Shown here in pieces: positions 39,082 through 48,877 of a DNA stretch of 64,000 nt. The notes under the pieces were generated by a model. That model had not been told where the DNA came from, made no database searches, and was given only the letters and a program-made list of their open reading frames with translations. Position 1 is the first letter of the stretch, and every line of letters starts with the position of its first letter. A program made the position numbers and the translations under genes. The stretch spans positions 434,001 through 498,000 of the forward strand of contig NZ_WUMK01000003.1 in assembly GCF_009827055.1 (NCBI RefSeq), in the 5' to 3' direction. The DNA is from Shinella kummerowiae (lineage in GTDB: Bacteria > Pseudomonadota > Alphaproteobacteria > Rhizobiales > Rhizobiaceae).

Positions 39082-40161
39082 ATGACAGAGCGATTCATCG
39101 CCTTCGAAGGCGTGCGCAAATCCTATGACGGCAAAAGCTATGTCGTGCGCGGACTCGATCTCGATGTCGCCAAGGGCGAATTCCTGACGCTGCTTGGCCC
39201 CTCCGGCTCCGGCAAGACGACAACGCTGATGATGCTGGCGGGTTTCGAAATCCCGACGCACGGCTCGATTACCCTTGCCGGCCAGCGCATCGAGCGCGTG
39301 CCGCCGCATCGCCGCAATATCGGCGTCGTGTTCCAGAACTACGCGCTCTTCCCGCATATGACGGTCGGCGAAAACCTCGCCTTTCCCCTGAAAATGCGCC
39401 GCCTGCCCAAGGCCGAGGTGACGGAGCGCGTGCGCCACGCGCTCGACATGGTGCGCATGGCGAGCTTCGAAAGCCGCCGGCCCGCGCAGATGTCCGGTGG
39501 CCAGCAGCAGCGCATCGCGCTTGCCCGCGCGCTGGTGTTCGAGCCACAGCTCGTACTGATGGACGAACCGCTCGGTGCGCTCGACAAGCAACTTCGCGAG
39601 CATATGCAGCTCGAAATCAAGCACCTGCACGACCGGCTCGGCATCAATGTCGTCTATGTCACGCACGACCAGAGCGAAGCGCTGACCATGTCGGACCGCG
39701 TCGGCGTCTTCAACGACGGCACGCTCCAGCAGATTGCAACGCCGCACGACCTCTACGAGGCGCCGGACAATCCCTTTGTCGCGACCTTCATCGGCGAGAA
39801 CAATGCCATTGCAGGCGAGGTGATGGAGCTTTCCGGCGGGACTTGCCGCATCCGCGCGAGCGATGGCTCGCTGATCGCGGCGCGGGCCGGCGTGGGCCTC
39901 AAGATCGGCGCGAAGACGACGCTGGTTCTGCGCCCGGAGCGCATAACGCTTGCCGCCGCCGCATCCGGTCCGAACCGGTTTCGCGCCCATGTGCACGAGC
40001 TCATCTATCACGGCGACCATCTACGGCTGCGCGTCAGCGTCTGCGGTTGCGACGATGTGCGCATCAAGGTTCCCGCGGGCAGCGTCGAGACGCCGAAGCC
40101 GGGCACCGACATCGATATAGGCTGGGCCGAAGGCGATTGCCGGGCGCTCGCCCTGTCCTGA
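39082..40161 (+). CDS. Polyamine-type ABC importer ATPase (PotA-like)
   Basis: 359 residues. Walker A GPSGSGKTT, signature MSGGQQQR and Walker B LVLMDEPLGALD are followed by the H-loop in VYVTHDQSEALTMSDRVGV and a C-terminal TOBE regulatory domain (VLRPERITLAA). The ATG at 39082 has AGGAGG upstream; the longer open frame is not used. First gene of a six-gene operon, transcribed away from the MocR gene. It energises the two permeases encoded at 41321 and 42577. Confidence 0.94.
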   Translation: MTERFIAFEGVRKSYDGKSYVVRGLDLDVAKGEFLTLLGPSGSGKTTTLMMLAGFEIPTHGSITLAGQRIERVPPHRRNIGVVFQNYALFPHMTVGENLAFPLKMRRLPKAEVTERVRHALDMVRMASFESRRPAQMSGGQQQRIALARALVFEPQLVLMDEPLGALDKQLREHMQLEIKHLHDRLGINVVYVTHDQSEALTMSDRVGVFNDGTLQQIATPHDLYEAPDNPFVATFIGENNAIAGEVMELSGGTCRIRASDGSLIAARAGVGLKIGAKTTLVLRPERITLAAAASGPNRFRAHVHELIYHGDHLRLRVSVCGCDDVRIKVPAGSVETPKPGTDIDIGWAEGDCRALALS

Positions 40162-40200
40162 CGACAAAGCAACAACCTCCAACCAAATAGGAGACTGCAC

Positions 40201-41250
40201 ATGGGAACGATCATAAGACTGCTGCAGACGTCTGCGCTTGGCCTGGCACTCGCCACGCCCGCGCTTGCGGAGGACACGATCACCGTCACCTCCTGGGGCG
40301 GTGCCTATACCAAGAGCCAGGAGCAGGCCTTCTTCGCCCCCTATGCCAAGGAGACGGGCGTCAAGATCCTTCAGGACGAATGGGATGGTTCGACGGCAAA
40401 GCTCAAGGGCATGGTGGAGACCGGCCAGGTAACCTGGGACATCGTCGATGTCGAGCCGGGCCATGCGTTGCAGGGCTGTGACGAGGGCTGGCTCGACGAG
40501 ATCGACTATTCCAAGGTCGGCGGCAAGGAGGCCTTCATCGACGGTGCGGCGATGGATTGCGCGGCTGCGACCATCGTCTTCGGCACGATCTATGCCTATG
40601 ACGCGGAAAAATTCCCGAACGGCGGCCCGACGACCATGGCTGACCTGTTCGACACGGAAAAGTTCCCCGGGCCGCGCGCTTTGCGTAAGGCACCGAAGAC
40701 GACGCTGGAATTCGCGCTGATCGCCGATGGGGTGAAGCCTGCCGAGGTCTATGACGTGCTCGGCACGCCCGAAGGCGTCGACCGTGCCTTCAAGAAGCTC
40801 GATACGATCAAGAAGGACGTAAAAGTCTGGTGGACGGCGGGCGCACAGCCGCCGCAGCTTCTCGCCGACGGCGAAGTGGTGATGACCACCGCCTGGAACG
40901 GCCGTATCTACGACGCGGTGAAGAACAGCGGCAAGAACTTCAAGATCGTCTGGGACGGGCAGGGCATGGACTTCAACCTCTGGGCCCAGCCGAAGGGTGC
41001 CGCCCACAAGGAGGCCGCCGACAAGTTCATCGCCTATACGCTAACCCCCGATGTGATGGCGCGGCAATCGCAATACATCTCCTACGGGCCGACGCTGAAG
41101 GCGGCGATCGAAAAGGTGCCGGCGGACATTCTCGCCGACCTGCCGACCGCACCCGACAACACCAAGACCGCCTTCGTGGTCTCCGCCGAATTCTGGGCTG
41201 ACCATGACGAGGAGCTGACCGAGCGCTTCAACAAGTGGCTCGCCCAGTAA
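40201..41250 (+). CDS. Polyamine-type periplasmic substrate-binding protein (PotD/PotF family)
   Basis: 349 residues with a signal peptide ending in PALAEDT, then ITVTSWGGAYTKSQEQAFFAPYAKETGVKI and QVTWDIVDVEPGHALQGCDEGWLDEI, typical of the spermidine/putrescine-like group. Several members of this group bind amino acids, opines or other amines, so the ligand is open. TAGGAGA precedes the ATG. A strong hairpin with a T tract follows the gene and separates it from the permeases. Confidence 0.92.
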   Translation: MGTIIRLLQTSALGLALATPALAEDTITVTSWGGAYTKSQEQAFFAPYAKETGVKILQDEWDGSTAKLKGMVETGQVTWDIVDVEPGHALQGCDEGWLDEIDYSKVGGKEAFIDGAAMDCAAATIVFGTIYAYDAEKFPNGGPTTMADLFDTEKFPGPRALRKAPKTTLEFALIADGVKPAEVYDVLGTPEGVDRAFKKLDTIKKDVKVWWTAGAQPPQLLADGEVVMTTAWNGRIYDAVKNSGKNFKIVWDGQGMDFNLWAQPKGAAHKEAADKFIAYTLTPDVMARQSQYISYGPTLKAAIEKVPADILADLPTAPDNTKTAFVVSAEFWADHDEELTERFNKWLAQ

Positions 41251-41260
41251 TCGTCTTTCC

Positions 41261-41299
41261 TGCGGGCAGGTTCATTCTCCTGGCCTGCCCGCATTTTTC
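41261..41299 (+). terminator. Intra-operon terminator-like hairpin after the binding protein
   Basis: TGCGGGCAGG (41261-41270) pairs perfectly with CCTGCCCGCA (41284-41293), followed by TTTTTCT. It lies between the binding-protein gene and the permease genes, so it probably acts as a partial terminator that keeps the binding protein in excess. Confidence 0.75.
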
Positions 41300-41320
41300 T
41301 CTCATGGCCGGGAGGTGGAC

Positions 41321-42577
41321 ATGGCAATGGTGCTGAGTGACGAAACCGTCAAGACCGCGATCGATACGGCGGCGCTGACGCGGCGGCTGCGGCTTTTAAG
41401 ACGCAGAAGCCAGGTGAAGGCGCTGCTGCTCGTGGCACCCCTCATGATCTTCCTCGTTTCGGTCTTCGTGCTGCCGATCGGGGTCCTGCTGACGCGCAGT
41501 ATCGACAACAGCGATGTTTCGCGCGCACTGCCCACCACGGCCGCAGCGCTCGCCACCTGGAACGGACGCGATGTCCCGGGCGAACCGCTCTTCGCAGCAC
41601 TCGCCGCCGACCTGAAAGCCTCCTCCCGCGAAGATGTCGCCGAAGTCGCCAAGCGGCTGAACAATTACGAAAGCGGCATCCGGTCCTCGCTCCTGAAGAC
41701 CGCCCGCAACATCCGCAATGCGCAGGCGCCGTTCCAGGCGGCGTTCATCGATGTGGATGCGCGCTGGGCAAATCCCGAACGCTGGTCCGTCTTCAAACAG
41801 GCCATGCCTAAGATGACGGATTTTTACCTGCTCGCCGCGCTCGATCTCCAGCGCAGCGAGATGGGCCAGATCACCGGTGTCACGCCTAAAAATGCCGTTC
41901 ATCTCGACGTGCTGCTGCGCACCTTCGCCGTCAGCCTGTCGGTCACGATCCTCTGCGTGCTGACGGGCTATCCACTCGCCGCCCTGATGGCGCGTTCGAA
42001 GGGCTGGGTCGCCAACGCGCTGCTCATCCTCGTTCTGCTGCCGTTTTGGACATCGCTTCTTGTGCGAACCAGCGCCTGGGTCGTACTGCTGCAAAGCCGC
42101 GGCGTGGTCAATTCCGGGCTAATCTGGCTCGGCCTCATCGATGCCGCCCAGCCGCTCGATCTCATCTACAACCGCATCGGCGTGCTGATCGCCATGACGC
42201 ATATCCTGCTGCCCTTCATGGTGCTGCCGATCTATTCCGTGATGAAGAGCATTCCACCCGTCTACCTGCGTGCCGCCTCTTCGCTCGGCGCCCCGCCCTT
42301 CTCGACCTTCTGGCGCGTCTACCTGCCGATGAGCATGCCCGGCGTCAGCGCCGGCGGGCTGCTCGTCTTCATCCTGGCACTCGGCTACTACATCACGCCC
42401 GCCCTCGTCGGCGGTCCGCGCGATCAGATGGTCAGCTATTTCATCGCCTATTATGCCAACCAGGTGACGAACTGGGGTATGGCGGCGGCGCTCAGCGCCA
42501 TCCTGCTGGTCGCCGTGCTCATTCTCTACGCGATCTACAACCGCCTGATCGGCATCGACCGGCTGAGGATTGGCTGA
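41321..42577 (+). CDS. Polyamine-type ABC importer permease (PotB-like, with N-terminal extension)
   Basis: 418 residues. The first span (VKALLLVAPLMIFLVSVFVLPIGVLL) is followed by a long periplasmic insert of about 140 residues before the core permease (FAVSLSVTILCVLTGYPLAALMA onward). The coupling loop is YLRAASSLGAPPFSTFWRVYLPMSMPG. The long insert is commoner in opine/amine importers of rhizobia than in E. coli PotB. The ATG at 41321 has GGAGG five bases upstream and is better than the GTG at 41315. The stop overlaps the next start (TGATG). Confidence 0.92.
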   Translation: MAMVLSDETVKTAIDTAALTRRLRLLRRRSQVKALLLVAPLMIFLVSVFVLPIGVLLTRSIDNSDVSRALPTTAAALATWNGRDVPGEPLFAALAADLKASSREDVAEVAKRLNNYESGIRSSLLKTARNIRNAQAPFQAAFIDVDARWANPERWSVFKQAMPKMTDFYLLAALDLQRSEMGQITGVTPKNAVHLDVLLRTFAVSLSVTILCVLTGYPLAALMARSKGWVANALLILVLLPFWTSLLVRTSAWVVLLQSRGVVNSGLIWLGLIDAAQPLDLIYNRIGVLIAMTHILLPFMVLPIYSVMKSIPPVYLRAASSLGAPPFSTFWRVYLPMSMPGVSAGGLLVFILALGYYITPALVGGPRDQMVSYFIAYYANQVTNWGMAAALSAILLVAVLILYAIYNRLIGIDRLRIG

Positions 42578-43398
42578 TGAACACCGCACTCTCCTTCAAC
42601 CGCCTTGTTACGCTCGGCCTGTGGGTGGTCGGCGGCGGCACCGCGCTCTTCCTCATCGCGCCGATCGTCGCGATCGTGCCGCTGTCCTTCAATGCGGAGC
42701 CCTTCTTCACCTATCCGATGCCCGGCCTGTCGCTGCGCTGGTACGAAGAATTCTTCGCCTCCGACGTCTGGCAACTCGCGCTACGCAACAGCATCATCGT
42801 CGCCATCTTCGCGACGATCCTCTCGACCATCCTTGGCACGCTTGCCGCCATCGGCCTTTCGCGCAGCGACTGCCCGGCGCGCGCCACGCTGACGGCCATC
42901 CTGATCTCGCCGATGATCGTGCCGGTCGTCGTCGCCGCCGTCGGCATCTATTACGCCTTCGCCGCCGTCGGCCTGCTCAATTCCCTGACCGGCCTGGTGC
43001 TTGCCCATACCGTGCTCGGCGCGCCCTTCGTCGTCGTCACCGTCACTGCGGCCTTGAGCGGCTTCGACCAGAATTTGATGCGCGCCGCGGCAAGCCTCGG
43101 CGCACAACCGGTGGAAGCCGTCTTCCGCATCATGCTGCCGCTGATCGCCCCCGGCGTGGCCTCCGGTGCGCTGTTCGCCTTCGTCACCTCCTTCGACGAG
43201 GTGGTGGTCGCGCTGTTCATTGCGGGCTCCGAAGAGCGCACCCTGCCGCGCCAGATGTGGAGCGGTGTGCGCGAGACGCTGAGCCCAACCATCGCCGCCG
43301 TTGCCACCCTGCTCATCATCTTCTCGACGCTCTTCCTCGCAACGATCCAATGGCTGCAACGGCGGGCCGAGCGCCAGAAGCTTACGCAGTTCGAGTAA
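42577..43398 (+). CDS. Polyamine-type ABC importer permease (PotC-like)
   Basis: 273 residues, starting MNTALSFNRLVTLGLWVVGGG. GLSLRWYEEFFASDVWQLALRNS precedes the core and the coupling loop is MRAAASLGAQPVEAVFRIMLPLIAPG. The reading frame is open far upstream, inside the PotB-like gene, but the ATG overlapping its stop is the real start. It completes the importer with the ATPase and binding protein. Confidence 0.93.
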   Translation: MNTALSFNRLVTLGLWVVGGGTALFLIAPIVAIVPLSFNAEPFFTYPMPGLSLRWYEEFFASDVWQLALRNSIIVAIFATILSTILGTLAAIGLSRSDCPARATLTAILISPMIVPVVVAAVGIYYAFAAVGLLNSLTGLVLAHTVLGAPFVVVTVTAALSGFDQNLMRAAASLGAQPVEAVFRIMLPLIAPGVASGALFAFVTSFDEVVVALFIAGSEERTLPRQMWSGVRETLSPTIAAVATLLIIFSTLFLATIQWLQRRAERQKLTQFE

Positions 43399-43412
43399 AC
43401 GAGAGAAACGAA

Positions 43413-44150
43413 ATGGCCATTTACAAGGTCCGCCCACAGGCCGAATCCTACGGCCACGAGATCGGCATCCTGCTGATCGACTGCCGCACCCCCTTCATTC
43501 CCGGCGACGTCGGCAATGCAAGTTCCTACGGCTACCCCGTGCTCTACCGCACCGTGCCGGATGTGACCCTCGACCGCCTGATCGAACAGGGCGACCTGTC
43601 GCTGACCGAAAAGGTCATCGAGACGGCGCGCGCCCTTGAAGCCAGCGGTGTCCGGGCCATTGCCAGCGATTGCGGTTATATGATGCATTTCCAGGAGCAG
43701 GTCGCGGCCGCTGTCTCCATCCCGGTCATGCTGTCCTCGCTGCAGCAACTCCCCTTCATGGCCTCGCTGCTGGGACCGCGGCAGGCCATCGGCATCATCT
43801 GCGCCAATCGCCGCCGCCTCACTGATGCCTTGCTGGAGAAGGCCCATCCGAACGGCCACATTGCCCTCCATGTTGCAGGCCTGGAAAACTGCCCCAACTT
43901 TCGCGCGCCCGTTCTCGACGAGACCGACACCCTCGATAGCGACGCCATCGAGGCCGAAGTCGTCAAAACGGCTGAAGCGCTCTGTGAAGAGCATCCGCAA
44001 ATCGGCGCAATCTTGCTGGAATGCTCGAACCTGCCGCCATATGCGCATGCCGTCCAGGCTACCACGGGCCGCCCGGTTTTCGATTTTCTCACGATGATCG
44101 ATCACGTCCGCGCGGCCTGCCGGCGAAGGATCTATGTTGGCGGCTATTGA
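43413..44150 (+). CDS. Aspartate/glutamate/hydantoin racemase-family protein
   Basis: 245 residues of the Asp/Glu racemase superfamily. Two cysteines stand where the two catalytic bases are expected: Cys87 in IASDCGYM and Cys204 in LLECSNLPP. It could racemise an amino acid or hydantoin or act as a related C-C lyase or isomerase; the substrate is not evident. The ATG at 43413 has GAGAG upstream; the longer open frame runs through the preceding permease gene and is not coding. Its place behind the importer and near a DadA-like oxidase suggests stereochemical inversion of the imported compound. Confidence 0.85.
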   Translation: MAIYKVRPQAESYGHEIGILLIDCRTPFIPGDVGNASSYGYPVLYRTVPDVTLDRLIEQGDLSLTEKVIETARALEASGVRAIASDCGYMMHFQEQVAAAVSIPVMLSSLQQLPFMASLLGPRQAIGIICANRRRLTDALLEKAHPNGHIALHVAGLENCPNFRAPVLDETDTLDSDAIEAEVVKTAEALCEEHPQIGAILLECSNLPPYAHAVQATTGRPVFDFLTMIDHVRAACRRRIYVGGY

Positions 44151-44184
44151 ACGCCCCGATTCCCAACTAAGCTTGATACCGATT

Positions 44185-44210
44185 CCGCCCGACAGGCGGG
44201 ACGTCCTGTC
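44185..44210 (+). promoter_or_regulatory. Overlapping stem-loops in the ureohydrolase leader
   Basis: CCGCC (44185-44189) pairs with GGCGG (44195-44199). GACAGG (44191-44196) pairs with CCTGTC (44205-44210). They share bases and exclude each other, 36 bases before the preferred ATG. The loops lack the ACGR sequences of guanidine-II riboswitches, so this is only a candidate control element. Confidence 0.3.
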
Positions 44211-44246
44211 ATGTGCGTTCCTTTTGATACCATGGAGAAAACCGGT

Positions 44247-45218
44247 ATGCATGAGAAATTCCATCAACCTGTCGATGCGGCCAAGGTACCCCGGTTTGCC
44301 GGTCATGCGACGTTCATGCGGCTACCGGCCGTTTCATCCCCGAAGGGCCTGGACATCGCCTTGGCCGGCATTCCCTGGGACGGTGGAACGACCAATCGGG
44401 CCGGCGCGCGCCATGGTCCCCGGGAGGTCCGCAACCACTCGAGCCTGATGCGAAGTACTCACCACGTCTTCAAGACCGAGCCGTTCCGCGTCGCCAATAT
44501 CGCCGATGTCGGTGATCTCGCGGTTAATCCGATCGATTTGCTGGATGCCCTTCGGCTCATCGAAGCCGGTGCAGCCGAAATCGTCGACGCGGGCGCGATC
44601 CCCCTTTGTGTTGGCGGCGATCATCTGACGACCCTACCCGTATTGAGGGCCGTCGCGGGAGAAAAACAGGTTGGGCTCATTCAGTTCGATGCCCATTCCG
44701 ACACGAATGACACCTATTTCGGAAACAATCCCTATACGCATGGCACGCCCTTCCGGCGCGCGATTGAAGAGAAGCTCCTCGACCCGCGCCGTATCGTGCA
44801 GATCGGCATTCGCGGATCGATCTACGCGCCCGATGAGCATGACTGGGCGGTCGCTCAGGGCATTCGCATCATCTATATGGAAGAGTTCGTTGGTCGCGGC
44901 GTCGAAAGCGTCATGGAAGAAGCACGCCAGATTGTCGGCCAGGCCCCAACCTATGTAACATTCGACATCGACGCGATCGATCCGTCGATGGCCCCTGGAA
45001 CCGGTACGCCGGAAATCGGCGGTTTCACAACAAGGGAAGCGCAGCAGCTCATTCGGCTGCTCGATGGCCTCAATCTCGTCGGTGCGGATGTCGTTGAAGT
45101 TTCCCCGCCATTCGACCTTGCCGACATGACCTCAATCGCCGGCGCGACCATCATGTTCGAACTGATGTGCATCCTGGCAAGGCAGGTCGAAAGAACGCGG
45201 GGAGCCGCAATCGGCTAG
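44247..45218 (+). CDS. Agmatinase/arginase-family ureohydrolase
   Basis: About 323 residues. All Mn-binding signatures are present: GGDH (residues 123-126), DAHSD (148-152) and DIDAIDPSMAPGTGTPE (240-256). The family cleaves guanidino groups to urea and an amine (agmatine, guanidinobutyrate, guanidinopropionate, guanidine and others). DAHSDTNDTYFG with YTHGTPFRRAIEE resembles guanidino-acid hydrolases more than E. coli SpeB, but this is a judgement by eye. Starts: ATG at 44211 or 44232 lack good ribosome sites; the ATG at 44247 has GGAG nine bases before. Last gene of the operon. Confidence 0.9.
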   Translation: MHEKFHQPVDAAKVPRFAGHATFMRLPAVSSPKGLDIALAGIPWDGGTTNRAGARHGPREVRNHSSLMRSTHHVFKTEPFRVANIADVGDLAVNPIDLLDALRLIEAGAAEIVDAGAIPLCVGGDHLTTLPVLRAVAGEKQVGLIQFDAHSDTNDTYFGNNPYTHGTPFRRAIEEKLLDPRRIVQIGIRGSIYAPDEHDWAVAQGIRIIYMEEFVGRGVESVMEEARQIVGQAPTYVTFDIDAIDPSMAPGTGTPEIGGFTTREAQQLIRLLDGLNLVGADVVEVSPPFDLADMTSIAGATIMFELMCILARQVERTRGAAIG

Positions 45219-45285
45219 TTTGCCCGATTAATCTGGCCCGCTCACGGCAACAGCTCTGCCGAAGGACCGGTTGCCGCTGCTTAGC

Positions 45286-45402
45286 CTCGCAAGGCTTGCG
45301 AGATAAAGTCGAGAAGCGCCGGGAGACTCGACGCTGCTCGACAACTTGATGGGTCAGGGATTTTTAGTTGGCTTTGAAGGGAGCCGAATTGTGGTTCCCT
45401 TC
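45286..45402. other. Structured gap between convergent genes
   Basis: CTCGCAAG/CTTGCGAG (45286-45302) and GAAGGGAGCC/GGTTCCCTTC (45376-45385 and 45393-45402, one G-T pair) are hairpin-forming repeats between the ureohydrolase and the aldehyde dehydrogenase genes. No T tract follows on either strand, so they may be weak or Rho-dependent ends. No gene was found in 45219-45443. Confidence 0.45.
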
Positions 45403-45443
45403 CAGTCGGTTCGCCAAGCCCGTTTTCCCTGCGCCTTGGACCG

Positions 45444-46883
45444 TCATCCCTTTCGCGTCACCAGACGGGTATCGAGATACGCCTGGAGTGCCTCGGAGCC
45501 GCCTTCGGTGCCGTGGCCGGAATCCTTGAGACCACCGAAATGCACCTCGGGTAGCGCCAGTCCCAGATGGTTGATCGACAACATGCCGGCTTCGATCTCG
45601 TTGCCGAGCCGCGTCGCGGTGGCGCTGCTTTGCGTGAAGGCGTATGCGGCAAGACCGTAGGGCAACCGGTTGGCCTCGGTGATCGCCTCGCCGAGGTCGC
45701 CGAACCGATTGACCACGGCAACGGGGCCGAACGGCTCCTCGCTCATGATACGGGCCGAAAGGGGGACATCTGCGAGCACCGTCGGCTCGAAGAACCAGCC
45801 CTCGTTGCCGAAACGGCGCCCGCCTGTCTTCAGCTGCGCCCCCTGCTCGACGGCATCGCTGATCAGGCTTTCCAGCGCCGGAATCCGGCGGTCGTTTGCA
45901 AGCGGCCCCATGTCGACACCAGCATCGAGACCGTTGCCGACCCGGATCGCCTTCGCCCCGGCCGTGAAGCGTTCGGTGAAGGCGTCGGCGATCCGCTCCT
46001 GTACGAGGAACCGCGTCGGCGAAACGCAGACCTGTCCCGCATTGCGGAACTTGTTGGCGACCATCAGGTCCACGGCGAGGTCGAGATCCGCATCCTCGGC
46101 GACAATGATCGGCGCGTGCCCGCCGAGTTCCATGGTGGCCCGCTTCATATGCGCACCGGCGAGCGCCGCCAATTGCTTGCCGACGGGTGTCGAGCCGGTA
46201 AAGCTGATCTTCCGGATGACAGGATGCGGGATGAGATATTCAGAAATCTCCGCCGGCACGCCATAGACGAGATTGATGACGCCGGCCGGAATGCCCGCAT
46301 CGGCAAAGGCCCGGATGAGGGCGGCCGGCGAGGCCGGCGTTTCCTCCGGTGCCTTGACGATGATCGTGCAGCCGGCAGCGATGGCCGCCGAGAGCTTGCG
46401 CACGACCTGGTTGATCGGGAAATTCCATGGCGTGAAGGCAGCGACCGGTCCGACGGGCTTCTTCAGGGTAATCTGCAGGACATCCGGTGCGCGGGAGGGG
46501 ATGACCTGGCCGTAAGCGCGCTGCGCTTCACCGGCGAACCACTCGATGATGTCGGCGCCGGCCAGCGTTTCGACGCGCGACTGCGACACCGGCTTGCCCT
46601 GCTCCATCGTCATCATGACGGCGATTTCATCGACCCGTTCGCGCAGGAGATCGGCTGCCCGTCGCATCAGCTTGGCGCGATCGTAAGACGATGTGGCGCT
46701 CCATGCGGGAAAGCTGCGGTCAGCCGCCGCCAGTGCCGCGTCGAGATCCGCGCGGTCGGCCCAGGCTACGCTGCCGATCGGCTGGGCAGTCGCGGGGTTG
46801 ACGACGGGAATGGTCCTGCCGCCGGATGCCGGGCGCCAAACGCCGTCGATGAAAAGCAATGTATCGGGATAGGTCGTCATCAT
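45444..46883 (-). CDS. NAD(P)-dependent aldehyde dehydrogenase, succinate-semialdehyde dehydrogenase type
   Basis: 479 residues. Catalytic Cys286 lies in [12 protein letters not shown] and Glu252 in [31 protein letters not shown] and [11 protein letters not shown] complete the cofactor site. The closest recognised type is GabD-like succinate-semialdehyde dehydrogenase (length, [23 protein letters not shown]), though related enzymes oxidise other semialdehydes. It starts 16 bases behind the hydratase/dehydrogenase gene and is the last gene of the Dpp-type operon. It may also serve the neighbouring guanidino locus, where GABA-like products would end as succinate semialdehyde. Confidence 0.9.
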   Translation of the reverse strand: MMTTYPDTLLFIDGVWRPASGGRTIPVVNPATAQPIGSVAWADRADLDAALAAADRSFPAWSATSSYDRAKLMRRAADLLRERVDEIAVMMTMEQGKPVSQSRVETLAGADIIEWFAGEAQRAYGQVIPSRAPDVLQITLKKPVGPVAAFTPWNFPINQVVRKLSAAIAAGCTIIVKAPEETPASPAALIRAFADAGIPAGVINLVYGVPAEISEYLIPHPVIRKISFTGSTPVGKQLAALAGAHMKRATMELGGHAPIIVAEDADLDLAVDLMVANKFRNAGQVCVSPTRFLVQERIADAFTERFTAGAKAIRVGNGLDAGVDMGPLANDRRIPALESLISDAVEQGAQLKTGGRRFGNEGWFFEPTVLADVPLSARIMSEEPFGPVAVVNRFGDLGEAITEANRLPYGLAAYAFTQSSATATRLGNEIEAGMLSINHLGLALPEVHFGGLKDSGHGTEGGSEALQAYLDTRLVTRKG

Positions 46884-46899
46884 ACGGTCCTCATTATGG

Positions 46900-48849
46900 T
46901 CATGTCTTGCCTAGCCGCCCGGCCTGGAACATTGGCCCGCCACGTTTTCGCGGAAAGCCATAGCCGTGAACTTCGACAAGGTCGATATCGGCGGCGCCAA
47001 GTGCAATACCTTCGGCAAGAATTGCATGCCCCTCTTCCGCCATGGTCGCCATCAACCGGGAAACGATCGCCTCGCCCGCCATCTCTTTTTTCGCGCCGAC
47101 AAGCGGCGCGATGATCCGCTGCGCATCCATGGAGGTCTTTGGGCGACGGTCGTCCGCGGCATAGTCGTACCAGCCGCCACCGGTCTTCTGCCCCTTGCGT
47201 CCGGCGCGCACCAGAAGATCCCCGGGCATGTCCGGCACTGGCATCCCGCGGGCGCGGGCCGCCTCGCGGTAGAGGTAGGCGATATCGAGACCCGCCATGT
47301 CCTGCATTTCGAAAGGGCCCATCGCAAAGCCGAAAGCCCGCATCGCCGCATCGACGGCGGCAATGTCGACACCGCCGCACACCAGCGCCTCCGCTTCCGT
47401 CCGGTAGCTGCGCAGAATGCGGTTACCGATGAAGCCATCGCAAATGCCCGACCGCACGGGAACCTTGCCGAGGCGACGGGCAAGATCATAACCCGTTGCC
47501 AGCACATCCAGCGCAGTGTCGGGCGTCGGCACGATCTCCAGCAGTTTCATGACCTGCGCTGGGCTGAAGAAATGCAGGCCGAGAAAACGCTCTGGCCCCG
47601 GCAACCCGTCGGCGATCAGGCGCGGATCAATATAGGATGTGTTCGTCGCATGGATCGCATCCGGCCGGCAGACGCGACCCAGTTCGGCGAACACCGAGCG
47701 TTTGACGGCAAGATCCTCGAACACCGCCTCGATCACCAGATCACACCGCTCGGCTGCGCCATAACCGATGGACGTTTCGAGGCGGGCCATCCATTCGGAT
47801 GCAACCTCGTCCGACATCAAACCCCGACGACGGGACGATTCAAACAGGCCTGCGAGGGTCGAGCGCGCGCGCAAAACACTCGCCTCGTCCTGCTCGATCA
47901 GCACGATGGAAAGGCCGGCATTCAGAAGGGCTGCGGCAATGCCGCTCCCCATCGTCCCGCCACCAACCACACCGACCGTTTCAATTGGGCGCGGGCTCAG
48001 AGCACGCAGCTCCGCCGGTCGCAATGCCGCGCGTTCGGCGAAGAAGAGATGGCGCAACGCAGCCGCTTCCTCCGTGGCACGGAGTGCGAGGAAGGTCGAC
48101 CGTTCGAGCGCAAGACCGGCCTCGACACCGTGTTCGATGCCGTGTTTCAGGGCTTGCAGCGCCTGGGGTGGCGCTGCGGCGCCTCTTGCGCTGGCGGTGA
48201 TCCGGGCTTCTGCCTCCGTCCAGACGTTTGCAGCGGGCGCAGGAACCACCCGTTCAATACTCGTCGGCGACAACGCCTGCCCGACCACCGCCCGCGCAAA
48301 GGCAACGGCGCCCGGCACAAGCGGTTCGTCGACAAGGGTATCAACCAGACCGAGCCGCAGGGCTTCCCTACCATCCGGTGAATGGTTCTCCGCAACGATG
48401 CGGATCGCCTCTGTGACCCCGACGACCCGCGGCAGGCGCTGCGTGCCACCGGCGCCTGGGATGATGCCGAGGTTGATTTCCGGCAAGGCAAAACGGGCAC
48501 TCGCCGTGGCAACGCGAAAACGGCAGCCGAGCGCCAGTTCAAGACCGCCGCCAAGTGCTGCACCCCGGATCGCGGCGATCCAGGGTTTTGCAGCCGCTTC
48601 GATGCGGGCCACGACATCCGGCAGGAACGGCGGCTCGGGCGGGCGGTCGAATTCGGCGATATCGGCACCTGCGACGAAGAGTTTTCCTGCGCCGGTCAGA
48701 ACGACCGCCCGGACATTCGGATCGCCATCGAGCGCGTCCGCCAGTGCCAGCAAGCGTTGCCGCACCGTCCCGCTCAAGGCGTTGACCGGCGGATTTTCGA
48801 TCGTGACGATCGCGATCTCGCCATCGATTTCGACGTTGACGGTCATCAT
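46900..48849 (-). CDS. Bifunctional enoyl-CoA hydratase / 3-hydroxyacyl-CoA dehydrogenase
   Basis: About 649 residues. The crotonase half is residues 1-190: [15 protein letters not shown], then [20 protein letters not shown], with the Glu pair near [20 protein letters not shown]. The NAD-binding half follows: [28 protein letters not shown], then [18 protein letters not shown] and two C-terminal 3HCDH domains ([16 protein letters not shown]). It hydrates an enoyl-CoA and oxidises the product to the 3-oxoacyl-CoA. The ATGs at 48849 and 48846 are both possible, with AGGA upstream; the longer frame is not coding. Sits in the importer operon. Confidence 0.94.
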   Translation of the reverse strand: MMTVNVEIDGEIAIVTIENPPVNALSGTVRQRLLALADALDGDPNVRAVVLTGAGKLFVAGADIAEFDRPPEPPFLPDVVARIEAAAKPWIAAIRGAALGGGLELALGCRFRVATASARFALPEINLGIIPGAGGTQRLPRVVGVTEAIRIVAENHSPDGREALRLGLVDTLVDEPLVPGAVAFARAVVGQALSPTSIERVVPAPAANVWTEAEARITASARGAAAPPQALQALKHGIEHGVEAGLALERSTFLALRATEEAAALRHLFFAERAALRPAELRALSPRPIETVGVVGGGTMGSGIAAALLNAGLSIVLIEQDEASVLRARSTLAGLFESSRRRGLMSDEVASEWMARLETSIGYGAAERCDLVIEAVFEDLAVKRSVFAELGRVCRPDAIHATNTSYIDPRLIADGLPGPERFLGLHFFSPAQVMKLLEIVPTPDTALDVLATGYDLARRLGKVPVRSGICDGFIGNRILRSYRTEAEALVCGGVDIAAVDAAMRAFGFAMGPFEMQDMAGLDIAYLYREAARARGMPVPDMPGDLLVRAGRKGQKTGGGWYDYAADDRRPKTSMDAQRIIAPLVGAKKEMAGEAIVSRLMATMAEEGHAILAEGIALGAADIDLVEVHGYGFPRKRGGPMFQAGRLGKT

Positions 48850-48877
48850 CGTTTCCTGTTCGGCTTGACGTTCCGGC

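Noticed and set aside
44185-44210. Guanidine-II (mini-ykkC) riboswitch
   Set aside because: The hairpins overlap instead of standing in tandem and the loops lack ACGR.
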